Shown here: positions 27,388-35,890 of the stretch, in pieces
How the letters are laid out: each line of letters opens with the position of its first letter
Numbering within the stretch: the first letter of the stretch is position 1
Origin: Propionibacteriaceae bacterium
GTDB taxonomy: Bacteria; Actinomycetota; Actinomycetes; Propionibacteriales; Propionibacteriaceae
Assembly (NCBI GenBank): GCA_009779115.1
Contig: WREX01000007.1
Span: forward strand, 1 to 38,663
Direction of reading: 5' to 3'
DNA length: 38,663 nt
Position numbers and translations under genes: made by a program
The notes under the pieces: generated by a model
What the model saw: only the letters and a program-made list of their open reading frames with translations
The model's database searches: none
What the model was told of the DNA's origin: nothing

Positions 27388-28683
27388 TCAGTGAGCACCA
27401 CCAGCGAGGATCGCCTCGGGAGGAATCTGTTCAGCTTGTCGCCTTCCCACCCGACGGGTGGAGAGGGGCACGTCCGCCGATTGGTCGAGTTGCCATCCCG
27501 GTAACCACGCCAGCAGACCTTGCGAGTCTGAGCGAAAAACCCACGGCTTGAGGTTCCGGCCATCAGCCTCCAGAAATGATTGGGCGGCCTCCAAGTTCAT
27601 GCGCATTACGACAGCTTGCAGCACCCGGTCCTGGACATCGACCTGTTCAGCGTACGTCTCTTGTCCCACTTCGGCGATCGCCCACTCCAAGAACTGGCGG
27701 GCGATGTCGAAGTACTCCTCGGAGGCGGTGGACAGTCTCGTCAGAGTCAACTGGTCTGTCGCCAGGATTTGAGCCAGTCTGGCCACTCGGATCTCGGGTC
27801 TGCCCTCGTTCAGGAGGAAGTCCGCTGTCTCCTTGTAGGCCCGGACGCGTTCACGCAGGTTGTGGGCCTCACCCGCCTGTTGAGTCGTGGTGTCTTTGGT
27901 CTCCCGCCGACGCCATTGGAGGGCCGGCTGGTGCAGGATGTCGAAACCCCGCGCTCGTACGAACGCCCTCATCGTCAACAACTGATCCTCGAAGAAAACG
28001 CCTTCCGGTTGTGGGGCGACGGCCCGCTCATAGAAGTCTCGGCGATAGACCCTCGTGCACATCAAAGCGTTGGTCATCACCTCTGGCACTTGGCTCAAGA
28101 CGACACCGCGTCTGCTGCTGCGGTGAAGTACCTGGATGTATGGAGGGGGCAGGCACAGTTTGGAGTCGATGAGGGTGCCGTAAGACCCCACTGCGAAATC
28201 CGAATGCGTTTTCTCCAGTCCGAAAATCGCCTGCCGGTAGAAGAAAGGATCCGCGATGTCATCGGAGTCGAAGAAGGCCAGGTATTTCCCCTTCGCCAGT
28301 GACGCTCCCACATTGCGCGCGGCCCCTGGTCCACGATGAGATTGACGGATCAGGCGGATCGTCGAGCCTGTGAACTGGGCCGCCACGTCCGCAGTACGGT
28401 CAGTGGAACCGTCGTCCACAATGATGATCTCGATGTGTGACCACTGCTGCCGGATAAGACTTTTGAGCGCTTCCCCCAGATAATTTTCAGTATTATGTGA
28501 TGCCACCACGATAGATAGTAAAGGCATGCCTGGATAGTGCGGAATTCGGAATTGAGCCTGCACTGTTCGAAATCTACGGCGAGCGCCCTGCAGCAGATCC
28601 CAGGTCTGAGGAGGAACAACGCGCCGCACTGCCACGCCTAAGACGTGGCGAATGCTGCGGTATCTGAACCCCAGGTCACCCAT
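27388..28683 (-). CDS. Family 2 glycosyltransferase
   Basis: 431 residues. A basic N-terminal segment of about 50 residues (several Arg, VVPPQTWDLL) precedes a GT-A domain with SIVVASHNTENYL, VDDGSTDRT and FFDSDDIAD, so the donor and metal sites look intact. The C-terminal ~150 residues are mainly helical and may form the acceptor or partner site. The basic front segment could help it sit at the membrane surface; that is inference. AGAGGAG is 7 nt before the ATG. It heads a minus-strand pair with the pyruvyltransferase and is divergent from the cytidylyltransferase gene. Donor and linkage are unknown. Confidence 0.9.
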   Translation of the reverse strand: MGDLGFRYRSIRHVLGVAVRRVVPPQTWDLLQGARRRFRTVQAQFRIPHYPGMPLLSIVVASHNTENYLGEALKSLIRQQWSHIEIIIVDDGSTDRTADVAAQFTGSTIRLIRQSHRGPGAARNVGASLAKGKYLAFFDSDDIADPFFYRQAIFGLEKTHSDFAVGSYGTLIDSKLCLPPPYIQVLHRSSRRGVVLSQVPEVMTNALMCTRVYRRDFYERAVAPQPEGVFFEDQLLTMRAFVRARGFDILHQPALQWRRRETKDTTTQQAGEAHNLRERVRAYKETADFLLNEGRPEIRVARLAQILATDQLTLTRLSTASEEYFDIARQFLEWAIAEVGQETYAEQVDVQDRVLQAVVMRMNLEAAQSFLEADGRNLKPWVFRSDSQGLLAWLPGWQLDQSADVPLSTRRVGRRQAEQIPPEAILAGGAH

Positions 28684-28963
28684 CGAATCTCCTCTTGCAC
28701 GGGCGAATTGTCACTAAATACTAGCGTCCCAGGTGTGGTCTTCGGTGAGAAAGGGAGTCCCAATCCGTGGGATCACTGTCAGGAACCACACAATGTCCGA
28801 CTTGGCATCTACAGGCAAACCGAGTAGTGTTTCCTGAGGAATCCTTAGGAAGGAAGAAGCAGTTCGTGGGTACTGAAGAGTCTGTGAGGACTCGGGCTTC
28901 TTCTCCTCAAGAGTAACTACTACCTAATTAACCCTATCGTTTTGAGTGCATCAAGGTTGGCAG
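28684..28963. promoter_or_regulatory. Divergent intergenic region
   Basis: 280 bp between the GT2 (-) and cytidylyltransferase (+) genes. It should hold promoters for both. GAGTC-TGTGAG-GACTC near 28879-28894 makes a short hairpin with no U-tract. The region is close to where base composition changes from the AT-richer left part to the GC-rich right part. Confidence 0.35.
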
Positions 28964-29704
28964 ATGAATACGGCTTTAATAATTGCAGGTGGATCCGGGT
29001 CGCGCATGGGCTTGGACATGCCCAAGCAGTTCGTCATGGTCGACGGCAAGCCGATCCTCATGTATACCCTCCAGCCTTTCCAGGACCACCCCAGCATCGA
29101 CTCCATCGGTGTCGTGTGCATTGAGGGATACCAGAATATTCTGATGGACTATGCGCAGGAGTACGGCATCACCAAGCTCGACTGGATTGTGGTCGGCGGC
29201 GATAGTGCACAAGATTCGATCCACAACGGCATCTTGCATCTCCAGGGACTCTGCCATCCCCAAGACATCGTGGTCATCCATGACGGTATCCGGCCCCTGG
29301 TCGACGCCTCTGTCATTTCCGATGTCCTGGCCACTTGCCGGGCTTTTGGCAACGGCGTGGCAGCCCTGCCGTACAACGAACAAATCTTCCAGATCGATCA
29401 AGAAGACCCCTACTCGACCGTTGACTTCATCCCGCGTGACTCCATCCGCCGTGTCGCCACTCCTCAGGCCTACCATTACGACGTGCTCGCGTCACGCTAC
29501 CAGGAAGCCTACGAGAAGCACCTGGGTATCGGGCCGTCGTCGTACACCAACACCATGATGGTGGAACTCGGTGAGCGTCTCTACTTCTCGGTGGGATCGG
29601 ACAAGAACATCAAGCTGACAACCCCCGACGACTTGGCGCTCTTCCAAGCCCTGTTGAAGGTGACACCTCCTGAGCACTTGCTTCCGGTCAATCAGCTCCT
29701 GTGA
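28964..29704 (+). CDS. IspD/TarI-like cytidylyltransferase
   Basis: 246 residues. Family signatures are GGSGSRMG (9-16), PKQF (20-23), HDGIRPLVD, RDSIRRVATPQA and NIKLTTPDDL, marking a CTP-dependent cytidylyltransferase that activates a phosphorylated polyol or sugar as CDP-X. The usual GG-x-x-R-x-x-S motif reads GGDSAQDS, with Ala where Arg is expected. The context (an SDR then a TagF-like polymerase) favours a TarI-like role in CDP-ribitol or a similar CDP-polyol over the isoprenoid enzyme IspD, which it resembles. ATG 28964 follows AAGG by 7 nt; the GTG at 28946 fits less well. It is the first gene of a plus-strand operon. Confidence 0.85.
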   Translation: MNTALIIAGGSGSRMGLDMPKQFVMVDGKPILMYTLQPFQDHPSIDSIGVVCIEGYQNILMDYAQEYGITKLDWIVVGGDSAQDSIHNGILHLQGLCHPQDIVVIHDGIRPLVDASVISDVLATCRAFGNGVAALPYNEQIFQIDQEDPYSTVDFIPRDSIRRVATPQAYHYDVLASRYQEAYEKHLGIGPSSYTNTMMVELGERLYFSVGSDKNIKLTTPDDLALFQALLKVTPPEHLLPVNQLL

Positions 29705-29734
29705 GGCGTTGTCCGCGGGCGCAGGAGTTGAGAC

Positions 29735-30958
29735 GTGGACCGGTTGAGCAGTCATACCTATCGGCAAGACCTCGATCGCGTCGCATCCCTCAATCTTGAT
29801 TGGGATTTGCTCCGCGACTCCACAGTGATCCTGTCCGGCGCTTCCGGAGCGATTGGCACCTTTCTGGTCGACGTCTTGATGGCCCGCAACAATCAGTACG
29901 GCATGAACTGCACCGTGCACGCACTTGCCAGAACTTTGCCGTCTTTGCTTCAGCAGTTCAGCCAGTACGACGGGTATCCGAATCTGACCATGTCGGCAGT
30001 TGACCTTGGCGACGGCATGGTCACCTCACAGTCTCCTGCCTCCGACAATGTTCCTCTACCGTCTGAACCGGCGGATCTTGCACAGATGGAACCCCTGCCC
30101 CCGCCCGGAAAACCAGCCCCCACCCCCACACCGTCCGCTTACTTCGCACCCGCCTCACCCCCACCCACAGCACCCATCAGGTCCCTTCCCATCGCATCGG
30201 CTGACTATGTCATCCATGCCGCCAGCAACACCCACCCCGTGGCATACGCTTCCGATCCGGTCGGGACCATCATGGTGAACGTAGAGGGCACACGAACCAT
30301 GTTGGAGCTGGCCCTGCGCACCCACGCGCGACGTACCCTCTTCTTGTCGACCGTGGAAATCTACGGCGAGAACCGCGGCGATGTGGACCGGTTCCGGGAG
30401 TCCGACCTGGGCTACATCGACTCCAATACCCTGCGCGCCGGATACCCCGAGAGCAAGCGCACCGGCGAAGCCCTCTGCCAGGCCTACCGGGAACAGTACG
30501 GCGCCGATGTCGTCATCGTCCGCTTACCTCGCGTGTTCGGGCCCACAGTGAGGGCCGATGACACCAAGGCCATGTCGCAATTCCTCACCAATGCGGTCGC
30601 CGGCCGCGATGTCGTCTTGAAGTCCGCTGGCGAGCAGTTCTATTCGTACTGCCATGTCGCTGACGCGGTCAGTGGTATTCTGACTTGTCTGATGGCGGGC
30701 ACGTCCGGCGAGGCGTACAACGTGGCTCATCCTTCGTGCGACATCCATCTGAAAGACCTGGCCCGGCTGGTCGCCCACACGGTCGGACAACAGGTGGTCT
30801 TTGACCTTCCCGGCGCGGTGGAGTCACGGGGATTCTCTACGGCGAGCCTGGCGGTCATGGACGGATCCAAGCTCGCCGGCCTGGGCTGGCAGCCTCTCTA
30901 CACCATCTCAGACGGAGTCGAGAGAACAATGACAGTTCTGAAGGAGACTCGAACCTGA
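29735..30958 (+). CDS. NAD-dependent epimerase/dehydratase with proline-rich insert
   Basis: 407 residues, an extended SDR with GASGAIG (35-41), STVEIYGE and YPESK (Y237/K241). It occupies the place of the TarJ-type reductase usually paired with TarI, so it may make or modify the polyol or sugar that the cytidylyltransferase activates. Between about 95 and 152, after the VDLGDG strand and before ADYVIHAA, there is a low-complexity insert of about 55 residues that is mostly P, A, T and S. It splits the Rossmann core where a short loop is normal. The GTG start has AGGAG 7 nt upstream. Its TGA overlaps the ATG of the next gene (TGATG), implying coupled translation. Confidence 0.85.
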   Translation: MDRLSSHTYRQDLDRVASLNLDWDLLRDSTVILSGASGAIGTFLVDVLMARNNQYGMNCTVHALARTLPSLLQQFSQYDGYPNLTMSAVDLGDGMVTSQSPASDNVPLPSEPADLAQMEPLPPPGKPAPTPTPSAYFAPASPPPTAPIRSLPIASADYVIHAASNTHPVAYASDPVGTIMVNVEGTRTMLELALRTHARRTLFLSTVEIYGENRGDVDRFRESDLGYIDSNTLRAGYPESKRTGEALCQAYREQYGADVVIVRLPRVFGPTVRADDTKAMSQFLTNAVAGRDVVLKSAGEQFYSYCHVADAVSGILTCLMAGTSGEAYNVAHPSCDIHLKDLARLVAHTVGQQVVFDLPGAVESRGFSTASLAVMDGSKLAGLGWQPLYTISDGVERTMTVLKETRT

Positions 30959-32160
30959 TGCCCGCGCAATGGCGACTCTGGCTCCACCCCCAGTTGCAAC
31001 GACTGCGAAACCTCCCCAGTATTCTCGCGTATTCCCTTGTCAGCCTGGTGTGCCCTATTCGGCCCAACAGTGTCATCTTCGTCACGAATCGGCTCGGGGT
31101 TTTGACCGACAACCTCAAGTTCGTTTACGACAGCCTGGACAAGAACCAGTACGCGGTCACGGAAGTCTGCCTGCCGACGCGGACGGCATCTGGTTGGACA
31201 CGATTGATTCACAATCTTCGTTTTGTTGTCGCGATGGCACAGACCCAGTACGTCCTGGTCGACGACTTCCTGCCCGTTTTGTATCCGCTTCGGTTGCGGC
31301 GGGGTACGCGTCTGGTGCAGGTCTGGCATGCGCTCGGGGCTCTCAAGCGTGTTGGGTACAGCCGTCAGGGCCGAGGGGGCGGGCCGCCGTCGACCTCCAT
31401 GTCGCACAAGAATTACACTGATGTCATTGTGTCGGCTGAGTCGATTCGCAAGGATTTCGCCGAGGCCTTTTCCGTGCCGTTGCAGACTGTCCATGCCACA
31501 GGGGCACCGCGTTCCGACCTGTTCTTCGACGCCGACGAGCAGGACCGTATTCTGGAGCCCCTCTACGATGCCGTGCCGCAACTGAAGGGCAAGCGTGTGA
31601 TCCTCTTCGCACCCACCTTCCGCGGGGGGCAGAAGCGCGGGGCCCATTATCCGGCAAAGTTCATCGACCTGGACAGGTTCGGGGCCGCCCTCGGTGATCA
31701 CGACCTTTTGGTCATCAAGATGCACCCGTTCATCACCGACCCGCTGCCGATCCCGCCCGCGTACGCCGATAAGATCATCGACCTGAGTTCGTACCACGAA
31801 TTCAACCACCTCCTCCTGGTGGCCGACGTCCTGGTGACCGATTATTCGTCCGCCATCTTCGACTACGCCCTGCTCGGACGCCCGGTCGTCTTCTACGTTC
31901 CCGACCTCGACGACTACACCCGGCATCGCGGCTTCTATTACGACTTCGACGAGTACGCGTACGGTCCTCTCGCACGTACTTTCCCCGAACTGCTGTCCGC
32001 GCTGCGAGACCCGCAGGTTGACGAAGCACGCCTGCGCCAGTTCCACGACAAGTTCCTCGACCGCTGCGACGGCCACGCCACCCAGCGTTTCATCGACCTG
32101 ATCTTCCACCAGGGGCCCCCCATCGCCGTGGATGTGGACCACTGGAACAGTGATTCGTGA
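30958..32160 (+). CDS. CDP-glycerol glycerophosphotransferase-like (TagB/TagF type)
   Basis: 400 residues. Motifs of the teichoic-acid polyol-phosphate transferases are present: VQVWHALGALKRVGY, TGAPRSDLFFD, FAPTFRG, VIKMHPF and VTDYSSAIFDYALLGRPV. These enzymes move a polyol phosphate from a CDP donor to the glycan on the cytoplasmic face. A short hydrophobic-basic stretch near the N-terminus (LPSILAYSLVSLVCPI) could help membrane association. It starts at the A of TGATG, coupled to the SDR before it, with AAGGAG about 11 nt upstream. Whether it primes (TagB-like) or polymerises (TagF-like) is not clear from the sequence. Confidence 0.9.
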   Translation: MPAQWRLWLHPQLQRLRNLPSILAYSLVSLVCPIRPNSVIFVTNRLGVLTDNLKFVYDSLDKNQYAVTEVCLPTRTASGWTRLIHNLRFVVAMAQTQYVLVDDFLPVLYPLRLRRGTRLVQVWHALGALKRVGYSRQGRGGGPPSTSMSHKNYTDVIVSAESIRKDFAEAFSVPLQTVHATGAPRSDLFFDADEQDRILEPLYDAVPQLKGKRVILFAPTFRGGQKRGAHYPAKFIDLDRFGAALGDHDLLVIKMHPFITDPLPIPPAYADKIIDLSSYHEFNHLLLVADVLVTDYSSAIFDYALLGRPVVFYVPDLDDYTRHRGFYYDFDEYAYGPLARTFPELLSALRDPQVDEARLRQFHDKFLDRCDGHATQRFIDLIFHQGPPIAVDVDHWNSDS

Positions 32161-32260
32161 CGGGTGCGGACTGGCTCCTCGACGATATATTCGTCTCAGT
32201 CGACAGATACACCATCCATCAACTACCGTGTCAGGCCTGGACAGGAGTAGGTTGTGAGTA

Positions 32261-33466
32261 ATGAACAACCACGCGCCACCGAAACATCAAACGCGCTCCG
32301 ACAAGGCTAAAGTCTCTGTTGAGCGAATGTTGTTGCGTATTGGCGTGCCGGTGGCGAACGCAATCTACTCTGTGATGAAGCTGCTGCCCGTGCGCAACAA
32401 AGTGGCGTTCATCACGTGGAACTCGAACGCCATCACGGCTGACTTCCAGGTGTTGGTCGACCGGTTGCAGGCTGTTCCCCATCCACCAAAGACCGTTGTT
32501 CTATGCCGCGAATTCGGAGGGAGCCTGCTGTCGCGAGCCAGGTATGTGCTCCATCTGTTCCACCAGATGTACGAAATGGCGACATCGCGGGTTGTCGTCC
32601 TCGACGCCTATCTGCCGCTCGCGTCCCTGCTGAACCACCGCCCGAGCCTGCGAGTCGTCCAGCTCTGGCACGCCCTCGGCGCCTTCAAAAAATTCGGCTG
32701 GTCGATCGTCGACAAGTCCGAAGGATGGTCGGCACAATCCAACATCCCCTCGCGTACCCTGGCCGGATTGTTGCGCATGCACGCCGGGTACACCGATGCC
32801 GTCGTCAGCTATTCCGGCGCGATCCCGTACTTCGCCGAGGCCTATCACTGCGACCCGGGCATCTTCCACGTCGCCTGGCTGCCGCGAGTGGAGCTGTTGA
32901 GCGACCCCCATCACATGGCCGATGTGCGCAAACGTATCTTGGCGGCCTATCCGCAGTTGGCCGGGCGGCGTGTCGTCCTCTACGCCCCGACGATCCGGCG
33001 TACTGCCATGGACACCTCGCGGGTCCTCTCGCTCGTCCAGACCATCCACGACAACGACTGGGCCCTCATCGTCAAAGCCCACCCCATCCGCGGCGAGCGC
33101 TCCGGGGCGGCCTTCCCATCCGTGTCCATCGACGTGCCCGACTTCTCCGCCATCCAACTCCTCGCGATCGCCGACGCCGTCGTCACCGACTATTCCGCCA
33201 TCGTCTACGAGGCCTACCTGTGCGGCATCCCCGTCTATTTCTACGCCCACGACATGGAACAGTACGAGCAGGCCCGCGGTTTCTACACCCACCCCAGCCA
33301 GTTCCCGTCCAAGATCTACGCCACCGTCAACGACCTGATCACCGACATGAACGCCGGCGTCGGCGACAAGGAAGCCATGAAAGCCTTCGTCGAAATCTTC
33401 CTCGAACAAACCAACAAAAAAGTCGACATCCTAGACCTCATCAACCCCAACAAACGAGTCCGGTAG
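32261..33466 (+). CDS. Second CDP-glycerol glycerophosphotransferase-like protein
   Basis: 401 residues of the same family as the gene ending at 32160: VVQLWHALGAFKKFGW, YAPTIRR, IVKAHPIRG and VTDYSAIVYEAYLCGIP. Its GC content is high. Two paralogues in a row suggest different steps, such as adding a linkage unit and then polymerising, as with TagB/TagF pairs; that is inference. The 100-nt gap upstream holds AGGAG at 32243-32247, rather far from ATG 32261, and a nearer AGG. It is the last gene of the likely operon and is followed by the inverted-repeat element at 33493. Confidence 0.88.
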   Translation: MNNHAPPKHQTRSDKAKVSVERMLLRIGVPVANAIYSVMKLLPVRNKVAFITWNSNAITADFQVLVDRLQAVPHPPKTVVLCREFGGSLLSRARYVLHLFHQMYEMATSRVVVLDAYLPLASLLNHRPSLRVVQLWHALGAFKKFGWSIVDKSEGWSAQSNIPSRTLAGLLRMHAGYTDAVVSYSGAIPYFAEAYHCDPGIFHVAWLPRVELLSDPHHMADVRKRILAAYPQLAGRRVVLYAPTIRRTAMDTSRVLSLVQTIHDNDWALIVKAHPIRGERSGAAFPSVSIDVPDFSAIQLLAIADAVVTDYSAIVYEAYLCGIPVYFYAHDMEQYEQARGFYTHPSQFPSKIYATVNDLITDMNAGVGDKEAMKAFVEIFLEQTNKKVDILDLINPNKRVR

Positions 33467-33492
33467 TCGGCGTCACCACATTTCGGCACTCG

Positions 33493-33664
33493 GAGATACC
33501 CCGAATCCACCGATTGCTGGCGTCGCGAGCGACACTGTGGGGGTGCGATGGGTCGGCGGGTGGCGTGAGGGCAGACTGGACGTCTGTTGAGCGACGCCCG
33601 ACGAGCCAGCGTACCTCCACTGGGTCGCGCAGCAGCCATGGATCGGTGGATTCGGGGATACCTC
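33493..33664. repeat. 172-bp element bounded by inverted repeats
   Basis: GAGATA-CCCCGAATCCACCGAT (33493-33514) is mirrored by ATCGGTGGATTCGGGG (33642-33657) plus ATACCTC (33658-33664). Sixteen bases match perfectly, with extended but imperfect flanks. The ~127-bp interior has no gene. This could be a MITE or IS remnant, or a long stem at the 3' end of the polymerase operon. Confidence 0.45.
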
Positions 33665-33680
33665 TACCCCATGGTTACGA

Positions 33681-33723
33681 AGCGAACACTAGCTGCCAAA
33701 ATAGAGGAAAAATATGAGCTAGT
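33681..33723. repeat. Downstream copy of the fic-flanking repeat
   Basis: This 43-bp block starts AGCGAACACTAGC and ends TGAGCTAGT. It matches 34726-34768 at 35 of 43 positions, in the same orientation. The right arm after TAGT has diverged, so this copy is no longer a full palindrome. With the upstream copy it brackets the fic gene. Confidence 0.65.
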
Positions 33724-33770
33724 CCGGTATCGCGCCTGCCTCATCGGACCTCTCGCCAACGCACACGTCC

Positions 33771-34724
33771 TCACACCCGTACCTTCTCCACGACATCCAC
33801 TGAATGGTCGAGGATGTCGATCCACTCCCGGATCCGGCCCTCAGCATACTCGGCGACCAGGAGAGTCATGGGAAGTGAGTCTTGGTTATTGTCCCAGGCC
33901 TCAAAACACTCATAGTAGCGCTCGCGGTCGGCGTACTTGATGTTGACCGGAAGGTATCCCGCCTGGAGCAGCATCAGGTTGAGGACCAGCCTCCCCGTAC
34001 GGCCATTACCATCGATGAACGGGTGGATCGATTCGAACCGCAGATGGAACCGTGCGGCACGTACCACCGGATGACGACGATCCTTGGACACTTCCGACAC
34101 AAGGTCTTCCATCAGCTCTGGCACCAGCAGCGGTTCTGGAGGCCGATGGGTGGTTCCCAGAATGCGCACGGGAATGGTGCGGAAAGCCCCCCGAGCCTGA
34201 GGCTGATCGGCCAGGACAAGAAAGTGCAGTTCCCTGATCACCCGCGATGTGATCGGTTCAGGTGGGATGTGAGCTGCCAGAGTTTCAACAAAGTCGTACG
34301 CATCCCTGTGGCCCACCGCTTCCAAGTGCTCCTTGAGCGCCTTCTGCCCGATGGTCGCACCCTCAAGGACAAGTGCGGTTTCCCGCAAAGTCAGGCTACT
34401 CCCCTCGATTGCGTTGGAATCATAGGTGTATTCCACACCGAACTCCCGCCGAATCCGGTCCAATTCCGAACGAGTGAAAGGCCGCCTGCGCTCCAACTCA
34501 GCCTTGAGAGCATCGATCCGCAACAACCGTTCCCTCAGCTCTTCTCGAATATTCTGATACCGGAACCCACGCCCATCGACCGGCTTGGGAGCGGACTGAG
34601 GAATCAGCCAGCGTCGCCCTTCCCGCACAGCCCCCGGAATCCGTTCCGCAACCAGCAGTCGTTGCACCCACCGTTCGGACACCCCCCACGCCCGAGCCGC
34701 ATCCCCCACGTACCAATATTTCAT
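33771..34724 (-). CDS. Fic-domain protein with N-terminal helix-turn-helix
   Basis: 317 residues. Fic enzymes transfer AMP or related groups to hydroxyl side chains of target proteins. The full active motif HPFIDGNGRTGR is at 234-245. The inhibitory motif S-x3-E-G (SNAIEG, 103-108) lies before the core, as in class II Fic proteins that hold themselves in check. Residues 1-50 look like an excisionase/MerR-type helix-turn-helix (YVGDAARAWGVSERWVQRLL), so it may bind DNA. ATG 34724 has no Shine-Dalgarno, and a strong palindrome begins two bases upstream, consistent with a leaderless, self-repressed gene. It breaks the polysaccharide theme and may be an independent module. Confidence 0.9.
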   Translation of the reverse strand: MKYWYVGDAARAWGVSERWVQRLLVAERIPGAVREGRRWLIPQSAPKPVDGRGFRYQNIREELRERLLRIDALKAELERRRPFTRSELDRIRREFGVEYTYDSNAIEGSSLTLRETALVLEGATIGQKALKEHLEAVGHRDAYDFVETLAAHIPPEPITSRVIRELHFLVLADQPQARGAFRTIPVRILGTTHRPPEPLLVPELMEDLVSEVSKDRRHPVVRAARFHLRFESIHPFIDGNGRTGRLVLNLMLLQAGYLPVNIKYADRERYYECFEAWDNNQDSLPMTLLVAEYAEGRIREWIDILDHSVDVVEKVRV

Positions 34725-34725
34725 A

Positions 34726-34775
34726 AGCGAACACTAGCAGATAAAAATGGCGAAAAATCTGAGCTAGTGTTCGCT
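34726..34775. promoter_or_regulatory. Palindromic operator-like element upstream of fic
   Basis: AGCGAACACTAGC (34726-34738) and GCTAGTGTTCGCT (34763-34775) are perfect 13-bp inverted arms, 24 bp apart; AGAT/ATCT extend the pairing inward. The left arm touches the fic start codon and covers the expected promoter, so a bound protein would block transcription. The helix-turn-helix of the Fic protein is an obvious candidate. Confidence 0.6.
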
Positions 34776-34819
34776 CAAAACGACAACCACCACTACGCGA
34801 ATTGCGTCCGCGTTTGCTG

Positions 34820-35830
34820 TCAGTTCGTGAGAACGACCTTGCCCAGGTTGTGGCCGGAGTCTAGGTGAGTGTGGGCTTCGGCGGCTTGGGACAACGGGAA
34901 TGTTGTGATCTTGGGGAGGGGGATGGCTCCCGACTCGAAGAGGGGCCAGATGTGTTCGGCGACGTGGCGTACGATTTCGGCTTTTTCCCTCAGGGGGCGG
35001 AAGCGGAGACTGGTCGCAGTGACTGTTGCGGCTTTGGATAGTAGTTCGTTGATGTCGAGAGTGGCTTTGCGGCCGCCTTGTAGGCCGATGATGCACAGTC
35101 TGCCGCCTCGGGTGAGCAGGCGGACATTGGCCTCCAAGTACTTCGCACCCATGATGTCGAGGATGGCGTCGACGCCTGCACCAGACGTGGCCTGGCGTAC
35201 CTCTTCTTCCCAGTCACCGTGGTAGTCGACGGCCACATCGGCGCCCCGCTCTCGGGCGTAGGCGGCGTTGGTCTCGGACCCGACGGTCGTGATGACACGC
35301 AAACCGAGTTGTTTTGCGTACGGAAGGGCGAACGAGCCGATGCCGCCCGTACCCCCGTGAATCAGGATCGTTTCGCCTGCTGACAAGCGGATGTGATCGA
35401 AATTAGACACCACTGTTGCCGCGGTCTCCATGATGCCTCCGGCATCAGTCATATCCATCGACGCGGGTACGGGCGCGCACTGCCCCACCGGGGCGACCGC
35501 GTACTCGGCATACCCACCACCAGCCAGCAAAGCCACCACTGGAGTGCCCACGACAGGAGTCCACGCAGCAGACCCCGCCGTACTCGCATCCGAAGCCTCG
35601 GCTACATCCGGTCCAACCGCATCCACAACCCCCGAAACTTCGAGCCCAAGGATGTCCGTGATCCCCGGAGGCGGAGGATAAAACCCCCGCCGCTGCGCGA
35701 GGTCTGCCCGGTTCACCCCCGCCGCCGCCACGGCGATACGTACTTCCCCAGGCCCCGGCCGAGGTGTCTCCACCTCAGCAAATTCAAGTTCTTCGGGTCC
35801 GCCTGGCTTGTGTACGATAATCGCGCGCAT
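34820..35830 (-). CDS. NADPH:quinone oxidoreductase-like (zeta-crystallin/PIG3 type)
   Basis: 336 residues of the medium-chain dehydrogenase family without structural zinc cysteines. Visible are the N-terminal GroES-like half (GPGEVRIAVAAAGVNRADL, LGLEVSGVV), GIMETAATV, and the nucleotide loop HGGTGGIGS, followed by the sequence usual for NADPH binding. Such enzymes reduce quinones or enones in the cytoplasm. Between about 75 and 95 there is an Ala/Ser/Thr-rich loop that is longer than usual. The ATG at 35830 has GGAG only 2 nt upstream, an unusually short spacing. There is no visible link to the polysaccharide genes; it is likely a core gene. Confidence 0.9.
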   Translation of the reverse strand: MRAIIVHKPGGPEELEFAEVETPRPGPGEVRIAVAAAGVNRADLAQRRGFYPPPPGITDILGLEVSGVVDAVGPDVAEASDASTAGSAAWTPVVGTPVVALLAGGGYAEYAVAPVGQCAPVPASMDMTDAGGIMETAATVVSNFDHIRLSAGETILIHGGTGGIGSFALPYAKQLGLRVITTVGSETNAAYARERGADVAVDYHGDWEEEVRQATSGAGVDAILDIMGAKYLEANVRLLTRGGRLCIIGLQGGRKATLDINELLSKAATVTATSLRFRPLREKAEIVRHVAEHIWPLFESGAIPLPKITTFPLSQAAEAHTHLDSGHNLGKVVLTN

Positions 35831-35890
35831 AACTCCAGCATGCCATATAATCCCCCAACGACACGTTGATCAGGACGATCAGCGAGGCCC

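Noticed and set aside
27580-28302. 240-residue frame opposite the GT2
   Set aside because: It is antisense to a well-supported GT2 and has no ribosome site or motif.
30898-32268. 456-residue open frame on the minus strand
   Set aside because: It lies opposite a clear TagF-like gene, has no ribosome site and repetitive V/G/E/D-rich composition typical of GC-rich antisense frames.
32503-33717. 404-residue open frame on the plus strand
   Set aside because: It overlaps the second TagF-like gene in another frame. Its R/P-rich low-complexity product has no domain.
33882-34868. 328-residue open frame opposite fic
   Set aside because: Fic carries the complete motif on the other strand. This frame has no recognisable domain.
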